This document shows positions 8,309 to 16,223 of a stretch of DNA of 44,605 bases, one piece after another; position 1 is the stretch's first letter; every line of letters starts with the position of its first letter. The notes under the pieces are model-generated. The model saw only the letters and a list, made by a program, of their open reading frames with translations. It was not told the origin of the DNA and did not search any database. The translations under genes were made by a program, and so were the position numbers. The stretch is from NCBI GenBank assembly GCA_024228115.1, contig JAAETT010000333.1:1-44605 (forward strand). The letters are read 5' to 3'. This stretch comes from a bacterium. GTDB lineage: Bacteria > Myxococcota_A > UBA9160 > UBA6930.

Positions 8309-11300
8309 TTAGTTTTCTCGCCAGAAGTGCTGGCCGTAGCCGTCGCCCCCGCTGTTGAAATCGCCCGGCGGCTGCCAGAGCGCACCATCCTGCATCCGGA
8401 CGATCACGGTGGTGTCACCGGACTTGTTGTCCATCGTCACCTGCGGGTTCGACGGCATGCCGTCTCCCATATCCGACTTGACAATCGTCGTGGTCACTCC
8501 GGTTGCCGAATTCGTCACGTCCATTCCTTCACCGCACGTAATCGAGTAGGTGTAGAGGGTCGCGTCTCCCACGGCTCCGCAGGCCACCACAGGAGCTGGC
8601 GTGAAGGAAGCAGAGATGATGAATTTCGAGAACACCACCGTTTGCGTGACGAACTTCTCACCATCTCCGACACCGCGAACATAGAAGCCCTGGCCGGTCG
8701 GTGACACACAGGTTCCCAGGGTCGTGGTGTAGTCCGCCGCGCCGGGCACCCCACCGTCCAGGTCCGACTCCGTGAGCGTCGCCGGCGTGGGGTTCGCGTT
8801 CATCAGCAGGTCCACATCCTTGATGGAGTAAAGGCGCGAATCTTCCAGCGTGGTCGGCTGGAGGCCAGACCATTGCAGGTTCGCGCGCTGACCCGTTCCA
8901 AAGGCCATCCAGTACTTGCCGCTGATCCGGGTGAGGCCGGCTCGGAAGAAGATGCTCTTCCAGTACCGGATTCCGCTGCCCGCATCCAGATGGCTGGGCG
9001 CCTGGAAGTAGCGAGCGAACGGCCAGTTCGGCTGCGTCGTGGTCAGGGCCGTGTTCAGGATGGGATCTTCTCCCACATCTTCGACCACCCACTTCCACAT
9101 GTTGCCGCCCAGGTCGCCAATCAAGATCACATCCACGAAGCCGTCGAAATCGACGTCGAAGACGCCGGGTGTGGAGGCCACCGAGAAGAACATGCTCTTC
9201 TCCGGATTCGCCGGGTCGTAGGTAACGGCCGACGGATCTGTCGTTGCGACGACGCCCGTGGGATCGAACTTCTTCATGGCCAGCAACTTGCCCGTGGCCA
9301 GGTCGATCATCATGATCGCTCGGCCTGCCTTGGCGGTCGGGTCGTAGCTCGTATGGGCGTTCGGATCGCTCGTCGGATCGTAACCAGAGCCAACGATCGC
9401 CACGTAGCGGCCGTAACCGCCGGCCACGGTGCCGTCATCGACCCTGACCTTCGCGATGACCGGCTCGGACCAGGTCTGGCCCATGTACGCCACGTGGGTG
9501 CCAGTATCGACCTCGTTCGGGAACTCCCACATGTAGCAGGGGTATTTCGGCGACGTCGTTTCCTTGCACGCCTGTGCACCGCTCGGGTCCGTGAGGTCGA
9601 GAGCGTAGTAGTGCCGTCCGCCCTGACGAAGGCCTGCCACCGCGGTGGTGTGCCAATCCGTCCAGGTCGTCGCATCGTTCAAGTCCGCGGTCCGCGGATC
9701 ACTCGGAAGGTAGGCGTCCGCCACGGCGACAGCGCCATCGACAAAGTAGAAGTCCCGCCCGTTGTCATCACGCGGCAGTTCCTTCGCATTCTTGCGCGCC
9801 TGATAGGGCATGAACCCGGCGATCTCGTCGCCTGTTCCGTCGTCATATCCGCCCTTGCCGGAATTCAACGCCGGGTCCCAGGTGCCCGCATCGAAGATAT
9901 GGAAGAAACCGCCGTTGCTTCCGGCAACGATCACCTTCTTGCGCGTCGCGTAGTTGCTGGCGAAGGCTTTGTACGAGAGCTTCGTGTTGAAGTCGGACGG
10001 GAACTTCACCACGGTCGGGTTCGAGTGGAAAATGTCGCCCAGCAGCCACGTCCGCTCGACACAGCCCACCCACATCGTGCCCAGCTCGCAACCTCGGACA
10101 GCCTCGACGATCATGTTCGCCAGGTTCACGGAGGTCGTCGGTACCAGGTTGGCCCCGAAATCGTACGTGCCGATGTCCGCAACCGTCACGCCCAGATCAA
10201 CGTCCGTGACGAAACCGAGATCGAAGGGTGCAATGATCGGAGCCGTGCCTGCCCCGTTGAGATGGGACATGTAAAGATTTCGGCCGGCCTCACCATTGCT
10301 GACGGCCACCTGCGCGATATCCCAGAGGGGAACCGCCGAGCTCAGGAAGTCGCCCGAACGGCACTCCGGATCGTTGAGTGCGCAGTTGTTGTTCTTGTCG
10401 AGGATCTGGGCGGCCGCATTGATCTTCCAGGCGCGAAGATGGCCCTGCCAGAACCCGTCGGCCGCGCTCGGGATGAAGTCACTGGTGTAGAGCCGCTCGT
10501 CGGCGCTTGCCCGGCCCGCCGGGACAGTTGCGGACGTGAAAGCCTGAGACTTCAGGAGAATGTCCGTAATGGCCAGAACGATGTCGTTGGCCAGGGACTG
10601 CGGATCATTGCTCCGGTAGAACTGGCCGCCACCCGCGTTGGCGGCCCGCTGCAGGATGTCATCCGCGAAGGGCGACGTCGTGAAGCCGACGGTATAGATG
10701 TCCATCGTCTGTTCCTGGCCAGCATGGGCAGGCAGGTCCGGACGAGAATCCTTGTCGTGCATGAACTTGGCAATATCGTCCAGGAGCATGCTGCCATTGC
10801 AGCACCAGCCAGGCGTTTCGGTCTCGTCACCGAGAATGTAGTCACCGATCAGGTTGTTGTAATTCGCGAACCCCTGATCGGTATTGCCGCCCTGGGGCGT
10901 GAAATCGTCGCGGGTGGGCTCACCGTCCGTGATGATCACGACGAAGTTCTTCTGGCACTCGAACTGGATAGGACTATCCGGGACGGTCGGCGCGCCCGAG
11001 GTGTTGTACGGTCCGTTGTTCGGGTGGTCGGGCTCGTACTCGTACTCGGGGAAGGTCCCCGAAGCGGCACCGGGGACGCGTTCTGAGAGCACGCGGCTCT
11101 GGAAGTAGGTGTAGACCTGGAACAGGGTTTCCGCGAGCGGGGTCCACGATTCACCGGTGAGATTCGCGATGGCATCGTCCAGGTGGGAGCCGTGCGCCTG
11201 GTTGACACCATTCAGGTTGTAGACGTTGGGTGTGCCGCCGGTGGTGTTGTAGTCCTCGGCTGGGACAACCACATAACCGCCGTTCGGGTCCCCGCCGCGT

Positions 11301-11911
11301 CGGAACTGGGCCATTCCGAAACGCACGGCTCCTGCCGCGTTGACCTGACAGATGACCTCCTTGAGAATCTGCTTCGAGGCGTTGATCCGGGCCCGGCGGT
11401 AGATGTGATACGTACCACCGCCGACACAGCTCGAGAGCACTCCGTTGTCCAAGGCTACAATCTCTGCAATATCGCTCGCGGATGCAGTACTGTAGAGCCA
11501 GTTGAGGTACCGGCCCGACCAGCGAGTCCGGCTGCCCGTAGCATCAACGGCCGGATCCAGAAAGATCTCGCGAGCCGAGGTCGTGCAGCCGGCTCCAACG
11601 ATGGCGTGGGTGCCCGCACGAAAATAGTGTTCGCCCGGGTCGGGGAAGGTGTTCGCATCGGTCGAATTGACGAAGTAGGAATCGCCGTCGGTGAAATAGC
11701 CGCAAGGCGGTGAGACAGACGGATCGTAGTTCGGATGCCAGACGACGTGATGCATCGAGCCGGAGTTGTCCACCATCAGCACGACGTTGGGCGGAACCGC
11801 CGTCGTAAAGAGCGCCTGATCGTCGCCCTGAGCGGTAGCGCTTCCGGCGCCCAGAATGACGGCGGCGAGAAGCGTGAGGGTCAGAGTTCTATGGAACGTG
11901 GGAGCCTGCAT
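8309..11911 (-). CDS. pilY1: PilY1, type IV pilus tip adhesin / biogenesis factor
   Basis: PilY1 is the large tip-associated protein that primes pilus assembly with the minor pilins and mediates adhesion and surface sensing. The 1200-aa product has a signal peptide (ending near ATAQ), then a von Willebrand A domain with MIDAS VVLMVDNSGSM and a later IITDGEPTRDD. The C-terminal half is the beta-propeller, containing the calcium-type loop DVDFDGFVDVILIGDLGG. ATG 11911 is chosen because GGAG precedes it and the signal peptide begins there; an in-frame start 16 codons upstream would add a charged extension. A sigma-54 promoter candidate lies about 45 bases upstream. Confidence 0.95.
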   Translation of the reverse strand: MQAPTFHRTLTLTLLAAVILGAGSATAQGDDQALFTTAVPPNVVLMVDNSGSMHHVVWHPNYDPSVSPPCGYFTDGDSYFVNSTDANTFPDPGEHYFRAGTHAIVGAGCTTSAREIFLDPAVDATGSRTRWSGRYLNWLYSTASASDIAEIVALDNGVLSSCVGGGTYHIYRRARINASKQILKEVICQVNAAGAVRFGMAQFRRGGDPNGGYVVVPAEDYNTTGGTPNVYNLNGVNQAHGSHLDDAIANLTGESWTPLAETLFQVYTYFQSRVLSERVPGAASGTFPEYEYEPDHPNNGPYNTSGAPTVPDSPIQFECQKNFVVIITDGEPTRDDFTPQGGNTDQGFANYNNLIGDYILGDETETPGWCCNGSMLLDDIAKFMHDKDSRPDLPAHAGQEQTMDIYTVGFTTSPFADDILQRAANAGGGQFYRSNDPQSLANDIVLAITDILLKSQAFTSATVPAGRASADERLYTSDFIPSAADGFWQGHLRAWKINAAAQILDKNNNCALNDPECRSGDFLSSAVPLWDIAQVAVSNGEAGRNLYMSHLNGAGTAPIIAPFDLGFVTDVDLGVTVADIGTYDFGANLVPTTSVNLANMIVEAVRGCELGTMWVGCVERTWLLGDIFHSNPTVVKFPSDFNTKLSYKAFASNYATRKKVIVAGSNGGFFHIFDAGTWDPALNSGKGGYDDGTGDEIAGFMPYQARKNAKELPRDDNGRDFYFVDGAVAVADAYLPSDPRTADLNDATTWTDWHTTAVAGLRQGGRHYYALDLTDPSGAQACKETTSPKYPCYMWEFPNEVDTGTHVAYMGQTWSEPVIAKVRVDDGTVAGGYGRYVAIVGSGYDPTSDPNAHTSYDPTAKAGRAIMMIDLATGKLLAMKKFDPTGVVATTDPSAVTYDPANPEKSMFFSVASTPGVFDVDFDGFVDVILIGDLGGNMWKWVVEDVGEDPILNTALTTTQPNWPFARYFQAPSHLDAGSGIRYWKSIFFRAGLTRISGKYWMAFGTGQRANLQWSGLQPTTLEDSRLYSIKDVDLLMNANPTPATLTESDLDGGVPGAADYTTTLGTCVSPTGQGFYVRGVGDGEKFVTQTVVFSKFIISASFTPAPVVACGAVGDATLYTYSITCGEGMDVTNSATGVTTTIVKSDMGDGMPSNPQVTMDNKSGDTTVIVRMQDGALWQPPGDFNSGGDGYGQHFWREN

Positions 11912-11954
11912 GGCGATCTCCTGGCTTGCGCGGTCAGCGCGCGACGTCCTGTAG

Positions 11955-11970
11955 AGCAAGCGGCGTGCCG
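11955..11970 (-). promoter_or_regulatory. Sigma-54 (-24/-12) promoter of pilY1
   Basis: On the minus strand the sequence CGGCACGCCGCTTGCT matches the RpoN consensus TGGCACG-N4-TTGCW at every position but the first T. The GG and GC dinucleotides are 10 bases apart as required. Transcription would start near 11944, giving a leader of about 33 bases with the GGAG ribosome site before ATG 11911. A consensus IHF site lies just upstream. PilR or the orphan NtrC-family regulator are the obvious activators in the window. Confidence 0.75.
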
Positions 11971-11985
11971 GCCCGGCTTCGCCTC

Positions 11986-11998
11986 CAACTCCTTGATT
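11986..11998 (-). promoter_or_regulatory. IHF-type site upstream of the pilY1 promoter
   Basis: The minus strand reads AATCAAGGAGTTG, an exact match to the IHF consensus WATCAANNNNTTR, ending 16 bases upstream of the -24 element. IHF bending between an enhancer-bound NtrC-type activator and RNA polymerase is a standard arrangement at sigma-54 promoters. The match overlaps one arm of a small inverted repeat (AACTCC 11987-11992 / GGAGTT 12004-12009). Confidence 0.5.
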
Positions 11999-12099
11999 TC
12001 TTGGGAGTTTTTACCCTCGGACCGAAACCGGCCGCAGCCTTTGCTGTGCAGTTCCGTGCGAGGTACGCAGAGATCTGCGACGTGCCTGACCTCCGACCA

Positions 12100-13107
12100 T
12101 CAGGGCGCCGGAGAAGCCGGGGGAGCGTCTTCACTACCCAACGCGACATCGACGGAAAAGCCGAACGTGGTGGCATCTCCACTTGCGTCCCGAACACCGA
12201 CGATCACCTCGTGCTTTCCGCCTTGGCTGGCACCAGGCTTCCATTGCAACATGCCCGTGATGCCGTCCATGCTCATGCCCGAAGGACCCTTGTCGAGGTA
12301 GAAGCGCAGGTTCCTGTCACCGTCCGCGTCCTTCGCCGCGAACTGATGCTGGTAGGCCCCGTCGGCTCCGCTCTTCTCTCCTTCGGAAGCGATGGAGGGG
12401 GGCGTGTTCCCGAGCTCGGTCTGGATCGTGTAGGGCTGGCTCAGCCGGTCCCCGTCATCCGCCAACACCTCCAGCGCGATCTTGTCGCCGCGACGCAGGC
12501 CCTTGGTCTCGAATACGCGCTCTTCGCCGCGCACGGAGCCATTCACGGACCATTCGTAGCGGTAGGTCAGGCGATCGTTGTCCGGGTCCTCCGCTTCGGG
12601 AGTCGCCGTGACCGACATGCCAGCTCGCAGGTCCTGATGCGGCTCGAGGCTGAGAGCGGTGAGTACGGGCGCCCGATTGCCAACGCCGAGCCGAAGCACC
12701 ATGGGCGTGCTCTCGTTCCGACCATCCGTTGCGGTCGCCGTCAGCGTGATCGAGTCACCCTTCTGGATGTCCCGAAGCACCATCACGGGCTGTTCGGTCC
12801 GCAGGATCTCCTGGCCGTTGCGTTGCCAGAGGAAACTGAAGCGGACCGCTTCGCCGTCCGGATCCGCTGCCTCTGCGATCACGTGAAGTTCGCGGTCGGC
12901 GAGGATCTCTCGAGGCGAGACGTCGAGTCGAGTGATCGTAGGTGCCGAACCGGCGGCCGCGTACTCGCCCACGGCGTCGGATTCGGCTTGCTGCTCGACC
13001 ATCGGTCGACTCCCCACGCCAGTGGGTGCTTCCTCAGCACTACAAGCCAAAAGCGCCAGGGCCGCCCCGCCAAGAACGAGCCAGCGACCATGTTTCGCTA
13101 CGTCCAT
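12100..13107 (-). CDS. Lipoprotein with tandem Ig-like domains inside the minor pilin cluster
   Basis: The 335-aa product has a signal peptide with lipobox ALLAC and a short linker. It continues with about three Ig/PKD-like repeats of roughly 85 residues, each with a DPDGE/DPDND-type acidic turn (AEAADPDGEAVRFSFLWQRN; EAEDPDNDRLTYRYEWSVNG). A final He_PIG-like Ig module follows (HQFAAKDADGDRNLRFYLDK ... GMLQWKPGASQGGKHEVIVG). The acidic turns look calcium-binding. It lies between pilX and pilY1 on the same strand (ATG 13107 after GGGGGAGGGG). That position is not part of the classical fimU-pilVWXY1 set, so an accessory role in pilus tip assembly or surface adhesion is inferred. Confidence 0.85.
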   Translation of the reverse strand: MDVAKHGRWLVLGGAALALLACSAEEAPTGVGSRPMVEQQAESDAVGEYAAAGSAPTITRLDVSPREILADRELHVIAEAADPDGEAVRFSFLWQRNGQEILRTEQPVMVLRDIQKGDSITLTATATDGRNESTPMVLRLGVGNRAPVLTALSLEPHQDLRAGMSVTATPEAEDPDNDRLTYRYEWSVNGSVRGEERVFETKGLRRGDKIALEVLADDGDRLSQPYTIQTELGNTPPSIASEGEKSGADGAYQHQFAAKDADGDRNLRFYLDKGPSGMSMDGITGMLQWKPGASQGGKHEVIVGVRDASGDATTFGFSVDVALGSEDAPPASPAP

Positions 13108-13119
13108 ATCCCCTCCCCC

Positions 13120-13139
13120 AGCGCGCGCGTCGGCGCGCT
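13120..13139 (-). promoter_or_regulatory. Intra-operon hairpin between pilX and the Ig lipoprotein gene
   Basis: AGCGCGC (13120-13126) and GCGCGCT (13133-13139) form a perfect 7-bp stem with a 6-base loop. On the minus strand the stem begins at the pilX TAG and ends just before the GGGGGAGGGG ribosome site of the next gene. It could be an mRNA stability or partial-termination element setting the ratio of minor pilins to downstream products; no U-tract is present. Confidence 0.35.
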
Positions 13140-13749
13140 ACCTCATCATCGGCTTGACCGTCACCACATCGAGACGGGAGGTCGATCCACCCGCGCCGAA
13201 GCCCGCGCCAAGAGCGGCGGGGCTCTGCCCGACCACCGTGATCCGCCAGAGCGTTCCCTGTCGATGGGTTCCGCCCACCTGGAGGTCGTCGCCGTCCATG
13301 ATCTCGCCCGGGCCGAAGTAGTGGATCGGCTGCGGATTCGTCGGGTCGGGCGGATTCGGGTCCGCGTAGTAGCGGGGCAGCTCGTTGCCGGCGATTCCGC
13401 TCTGCCACGCCGCGTAGTTCGCAACCTGGCTGATCCGCGTGGGCGCCGCCTGGGTCGGGAAGGCCGGAACCGGGCCAACGCCCGGAAGATCCGTCGTATC
13501 GCCGATTTCGTGCTCGACGACGGCCCGCGCGTACGCAACGCCAGCCTCGGCTGCGAAGAACGCGTTCTGGTTGCGATTCTGGAAGCCTGCGACCTGGTTG
13601 TCGCGGGTCACCGTGTTCATCGCCGCCATGCCCATCCAGCCCATCAGAACCAGCATCAGCACGGCAACGAACATCGCTGCGCCGCTCTCACGTCGCCGCT
13701 TCGGTTCGTTCGCCGGGTCGGCTTGTCGTCGCGGCTTCAGATCGTTCAT
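13138..13749 (-). CDS. pilX: PilX-type minor prepilin
   Basis: PilX is one of the minor pilins that form the pilus tip priming complex with PilV, PilW, FimU and PilY1. In the 203-aa product a basic leader (KRRRESG) precedes the hydrophobic helix AAMFVAVLMLVLMGWMGMAA, then VTRDNQVAGFQNRNQNAFFA and AEAGVAYARA, the hallmark PilX_N segment. Like other PilX proteins it lacks Glu5. ATG 13749 is preferred, with AGGAG about 7 bases before it. The end of pilW overlaps the region upstream of this start. Confidence 0.88.
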   Translation of the reverse strand: MNDLKPRRQADPANEPKRRRESGAAMFVAVLMLVLMGWMGMAAMNTVTRDNQVAGFQNRNQNAFFAAEAGVAYARAVVEHEIGDTTDLPGVGPVPAFPTQAAPTRISQVANYAAWQSGIAGNELPRYYADPNPPDPTNPQPIHYFGPGEIMDGDDLQVGGTHRQGTLWRITVVGQSPAALGAGFGAGGSTSRLDVVTVKPMMR

Positions 13750-13766
13750 GGGTCGAGCTCCTGTCA

Positions 13767-14894
13767 TCACAGGCTGTTGATGCGATGGCCCACGTTGCGC
13801 GGGCGAATGGCAAGGGTGTGAACGCGTCGGACGAAGGCATCGGCGGCCGGCTGGGCGGTGTTGCGATTTTCCAGGTTCGGGTACTGGCCCTGAGGCGTGG
13901 CGCCGGTTGCCAGCACGTTCGCGTCCTGGGCTCGCGTGCGTAGGAGCAGGTTCACGCGGATCTCACGAAGGAGTTGGTTGTTCCGTTGGTTCTGCACGTA
14001 CTGCGCACCAGCCAACGGGTCGGCTGGAGCCGCTGTTCGGGCCCCGAAGTACTCGCCGGGGTCCTGGACATCGTCGATGTCCAGGTCGAACCAGGCTGCG
14101 ATCTGCAGGTCTTCCACATCCTGGGCGATCACGAGCCCGTTCCGAAGCAGCTGGGACGCCACGGGAGGCACGGCGACCGCGCCGCCCTGGTCGATCTGGT
14201 ACACGGTGGCAGGAACCATCACGAGATCGCCCCCGGGAGGGACCAGATTCGCCGCGCCGGGAGCATACGTGCCGCCGGGGAGGCCGAACGTCCAGTCCAC
14301 CTGAAGCCTCACTGGCGTCACGGAGCCGGGAACGACCCGGCCGCAAGCAACGCCTGCTCCGGCGTTCGTCTGGTCGTAGACGATCACACCTCCCGACTGG
14401 CTGAAGGGCATGGGCAGCCCGGCCGTCGGTTGCACATCGAAGAAATCGCTATCCAGGGTCGCGTCGCCGTCCACATCGTAGAACGGCGCTCCCTCCAGCA
14501 CGGTGTTCACGATGAACGTATCCGTCCCGGTCCCCGTGTACTCGACGTCGGTGATGTCCACCACCATGTTCGAGGCAGGCTGGTCCGTGGGGTCAAAAGG
14601 CCCGTCATCGCTCACGACCAGGATGTCCGGTGCACCCAGGAGATCGACCGCGCAGAAGACGCCTCCCTCGCCGGTCATGAAGCCGGTCGTCCGCATCTCT
14701 CGTTCGATGATGTCCGAGACGATGCGCATGTTCTGCTGCACTTCCGTCACCTGGTCGACGACCGTGTAGGTGCGGCTCTGGCGAACGAGCATGTCCGTCA
14801 GGTAGACAGTGATCAAGGCGAGGATTGCCATCGAGACCATCATCTCGATCAACGAGAAGGCCTGATGTCTGCGGGTCGTGGGTTCGATGGTCAC
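13767..14894 (-). CDS. pilW: PilW-type minor prepilin
   Basis: The 375-aa product begins with a short leader and a type III prepilin helix, FSLIEMMVSMAILALITVYL, followed by the PilW pattern (LVRQSRTYTVVDQVTEVQQNM ending, IIEREMRTTGFM) and a large beta-rich C-terminal domain. Glu5 of the mature protein is present. The residue before the expected PilD cut is Ala (QA/FSLIE) where Gly is standard. The start is GTG 14894, 9 bases after the pilV stop. Confidence 0.88.
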   Translation of the reverse strand: MTIEPTTRRHQAFSLIEMMVSMAILALITVYLTDMLVRQSRTYTVVDQVTEVQQNMRIVSDIIEREMRTTGFMTGEGGVFCAVDLLGAPDILVVSDDGPFDPTDQPASNMVVDITDVEYTGTGTDTFIVNTVLEGAPFYDVDGDATLDSDFFDVQPTAGLPMPFSQSGGVIVYDQTNAGAGVACGRVVPGSVTPVRLQVDWTFGLPGGTYAPGAANLVPPGGDLVMVPATVYQIDQGGAVAVPPVASQLLRNGLVIAQDVEDLQIAAWFDLDIDDVQDPGEYFGARTAAPADPLAGAQYVQNQRNNQLLREIRVNLLLRTRAQDANVLATGATPQGQYPNLENRNTAQPAADAFVRRVHTLAIRPRNVGHRINSL

Positions 14895-14903
14895 ACCATT
14901 CCC

Positions 14904-15362
14904 TCAGTCGTTGTATCGGACACTGGAGATCACGTAGGAACGAAGCGGAGCGCCCGCTGGGGCATTCGGATCCGCCCATTGGACACGCACGTCGAACTGG
15001 AAGGTGTCGGCTTGGAGCGCGGGATTCGGATCGACGAACGGCGCAATCGTCCAATCGAGCTGATACTGCTGGGCCTGAGCCGCGCCTCCACCACCTGTCG
15101 TCACGCCCGTCAGCGGAACCGCAACCGTCCAGCCACCCGTCGGTGCCAATCCGGCGAAGGGCTGGTGGTGCAGAACCTCCATCTGATTCTGGGCGAAGCG
15201 GGCCGCTTCGGTCGCGTTCCGACCGTGGCGGCCGCCCTTCATGGCCTGGATCTGCATCGTCAACATCACGAGCAACCCGCCGGCCAGGATCGTCAGGGCC
15301 ATCATCACCTCGACCATCGACAAGCCGGCCAGCGTGCGGCGCTCGTGCTTCAGTTCGTCCAT
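14904..15362 (-). CDS. pilV: PilV-type minor prepilin
   Basis: The 152-aa product has a leader ending in Gly (TLAG) followed by LSMVEVMMALTILAGGLLVM, a class III signal with Glu5, then QIQAMKGGRHGRNATEAARF and a small C-terminal domain. The length and N-terminal style match PilV of the fimT/pilV/pilW group. ATG 15362 (GGGGAG upstream) lies inside the last codons of the preceding fimU gene, a 13-base overlap that implies coupled translation. Confidence 0.87.
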   Translation of the reverse strand: MDELKHERRTLAGLSMVEVMMALTILAGGLLVMLTMQIQAMKGGRHGRNATEAARFAQNQMEVLHHQPFAGLAPTGGWTVAVPLTGVTTGGGGAAQAQQYQLDWTIAPFVDPNPALQADTFQFDVRVQWADPNAPAGAPLRSYVISSVRYND

Positions 15363-16033
15363 GTGGCACTCCCCCGCTCGAAGCTGTGGATTCGCGTGGC
15401 ACCGAGCGGTGAGATCACGACAGAGAAATCACGCGCCTGAGCTGCGGTGGTGGTATTCGTCGTCAGGTAGAAGCCGCCGGTTCCGGTTCCGACGTTCCCC
15501 TGGTTGCAGACGTTGTCGGGAAGCACAGGCACACCGTCGGGCCGCATCAGCACGAGCGGTGCGGTGCCGGCCCCGATGAAGGGGTACGTCGTTCCGGCCG
15601 CCATATTGGCAGGCGTCGAGCCCTGATCGGTCGGTACGGGAGCGGCGGCCCAGGTTGCACCCCATGCCAGGCTGGTTGCGACCGCCGTGTCTTCCGGGAA
15701 ATTGACCTGGGTCTCGCCAGCGTCGATGCAGCAGTTCTGGGTGACGTTGTCGAGAAAGACGATGATCGGCTGGTTCGCCGGAAGCACCGTCCCGCAGAGA
15801 TCGCGGTTCCGCGGCGCGCCAATGTTCACGTACACGCCGTACACGGATTCTTCCTGGATGGCATGGGTACGCGCCAATTCGAAGGCCCCAGCGATCTGTC
15901 GCGCCATGAACTTCGTCTTGTTGTTCTGCTGGGTCTGGCGCCAACTCGTCACGCCCATCGAAATGACGACGGCCGCGATGCCCATGACGAGGAGCAGCTC
16001 GAGCATGGTGAAACCGGCCTCGCGCCGATTCAT
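15350..16033 (-). CDS. fimU: FimU/FimT (GspH-like) minor prepilin
   Basis: The 227-aa product starts MNRREAG/FTMLELLLVMGI, a prepilin leader cut after Gly with Glu5 present, followed by AAVVISMGVTSWRQTQQNNK and a GspH/FimT-type beta domain with several Cys residues (LCGTV, NCCIDAGE, VCNQG). ATG 16033 is preferred because GAGGTGATC precedes it and the leader has normal length; an upstream in-frame start would add 24 residues. It is the first gene of the minor pilin operon, with a sigma-54 promoter candidate about 70 bases upstream. Confidence 0.87.
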   Translation of the reverse strand: MNRREAGFTMLELLLVMGIAAVVISMGVTSWRQTQQNNKTKFMARQIAGAFELARTHAIQEESVYGVYVNIGAPRNRDLCGTVLPANQPIIVFLDNVTQNCCIDAGETQVNFPEDTAVATSLAWGATWAAAPVPTDQGSTPANMAAGTTYPFIGAGTAPLVLMRPDGVPVLPDNVCNQGNVGTGTGGFYLTTNTTTAAQARDFSVVISPLGATRIHSFERGSATWTN

Positions 16034-16100
16034 ACGAAGATCACCTCGTCGTCGAATCACCTGTTGACTCCTCTCGCCTGGGGGCACACGCCAAGCGTCA

Positions 16101-16116
16101 CGCAAGCGTCATGCCG
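16101..16116 (-). promoter_or_regulatory. Sigma-54 (-24/-12) promoter of the fimU-pilVWX operon
   Basis: On the minus strand CGGCATGACGCTTGCG carries GGCA and TTGC with the obligatory 10-base spacing between GG and GC. Compared with the consensus TGGCACG-N4-TTGCW it differs at the first T, at C (to T) in GGCAC, and at the last base. Transcription would begin near 16091, about 58 bases before the fimU ATG. The second half of a direct repeat of AAGCGTCA lies inside it. Confidence 0.6.
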
Positions 16117-16202
16117 AAGGAGGAAATCGGCCAAGCCGCGGTTCTTCTTGAGCTTTCGGTAGGTGGAAGGCCGGGGAAGAAGCGTCCAGGCTGCGCAGCA
16201 CC

Positions 16203-16217
16203 TTGCGGGGTCCGCAA
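16203..16217 (-). terminator. Hairpin after the second histidine kinase gene
   Basis: TTGCGG (16203-16208) and CCGCAA (16212-16217) form a 6-bp stem with a 3-base loop, 6 bases beyond the kinase stop on the minus strand. The palindrome GCTGCGCAGC (16190-16199) follows. The pair could end the pilSR-kinase transcript before the fimU promoter. No U-tract is visible. Confidence 0.3.
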
Positions 16218-16223
16218 TCGTCT

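Noticed and set aside
8873-11086. 737-codon plus-strand open frame opposite pilY1
   Set aside because: Shadow of pilY1; no start context, no motifs, composition biased to Arg/Val/Gly.
11912-11959. 16-residue extension of PilY1
   Set aside because: It would place charged residues before a normal signal peptide and overlap the predicted promoter start region; ATG 11911 has GGAG upstream.
11975-12030. Resemblance to a GEMM (c-di-GMP-I/cGAMP) riboswitch on the minus strand before pilY1 (AGGGTAAAAACTCC ... GAGGCGAAGCC)
   Set aside because: It lies upstream of the sigma-54 promoter, so it would not be in that transcript, and the second helix and tetraloop receptor of GEMM are not found.
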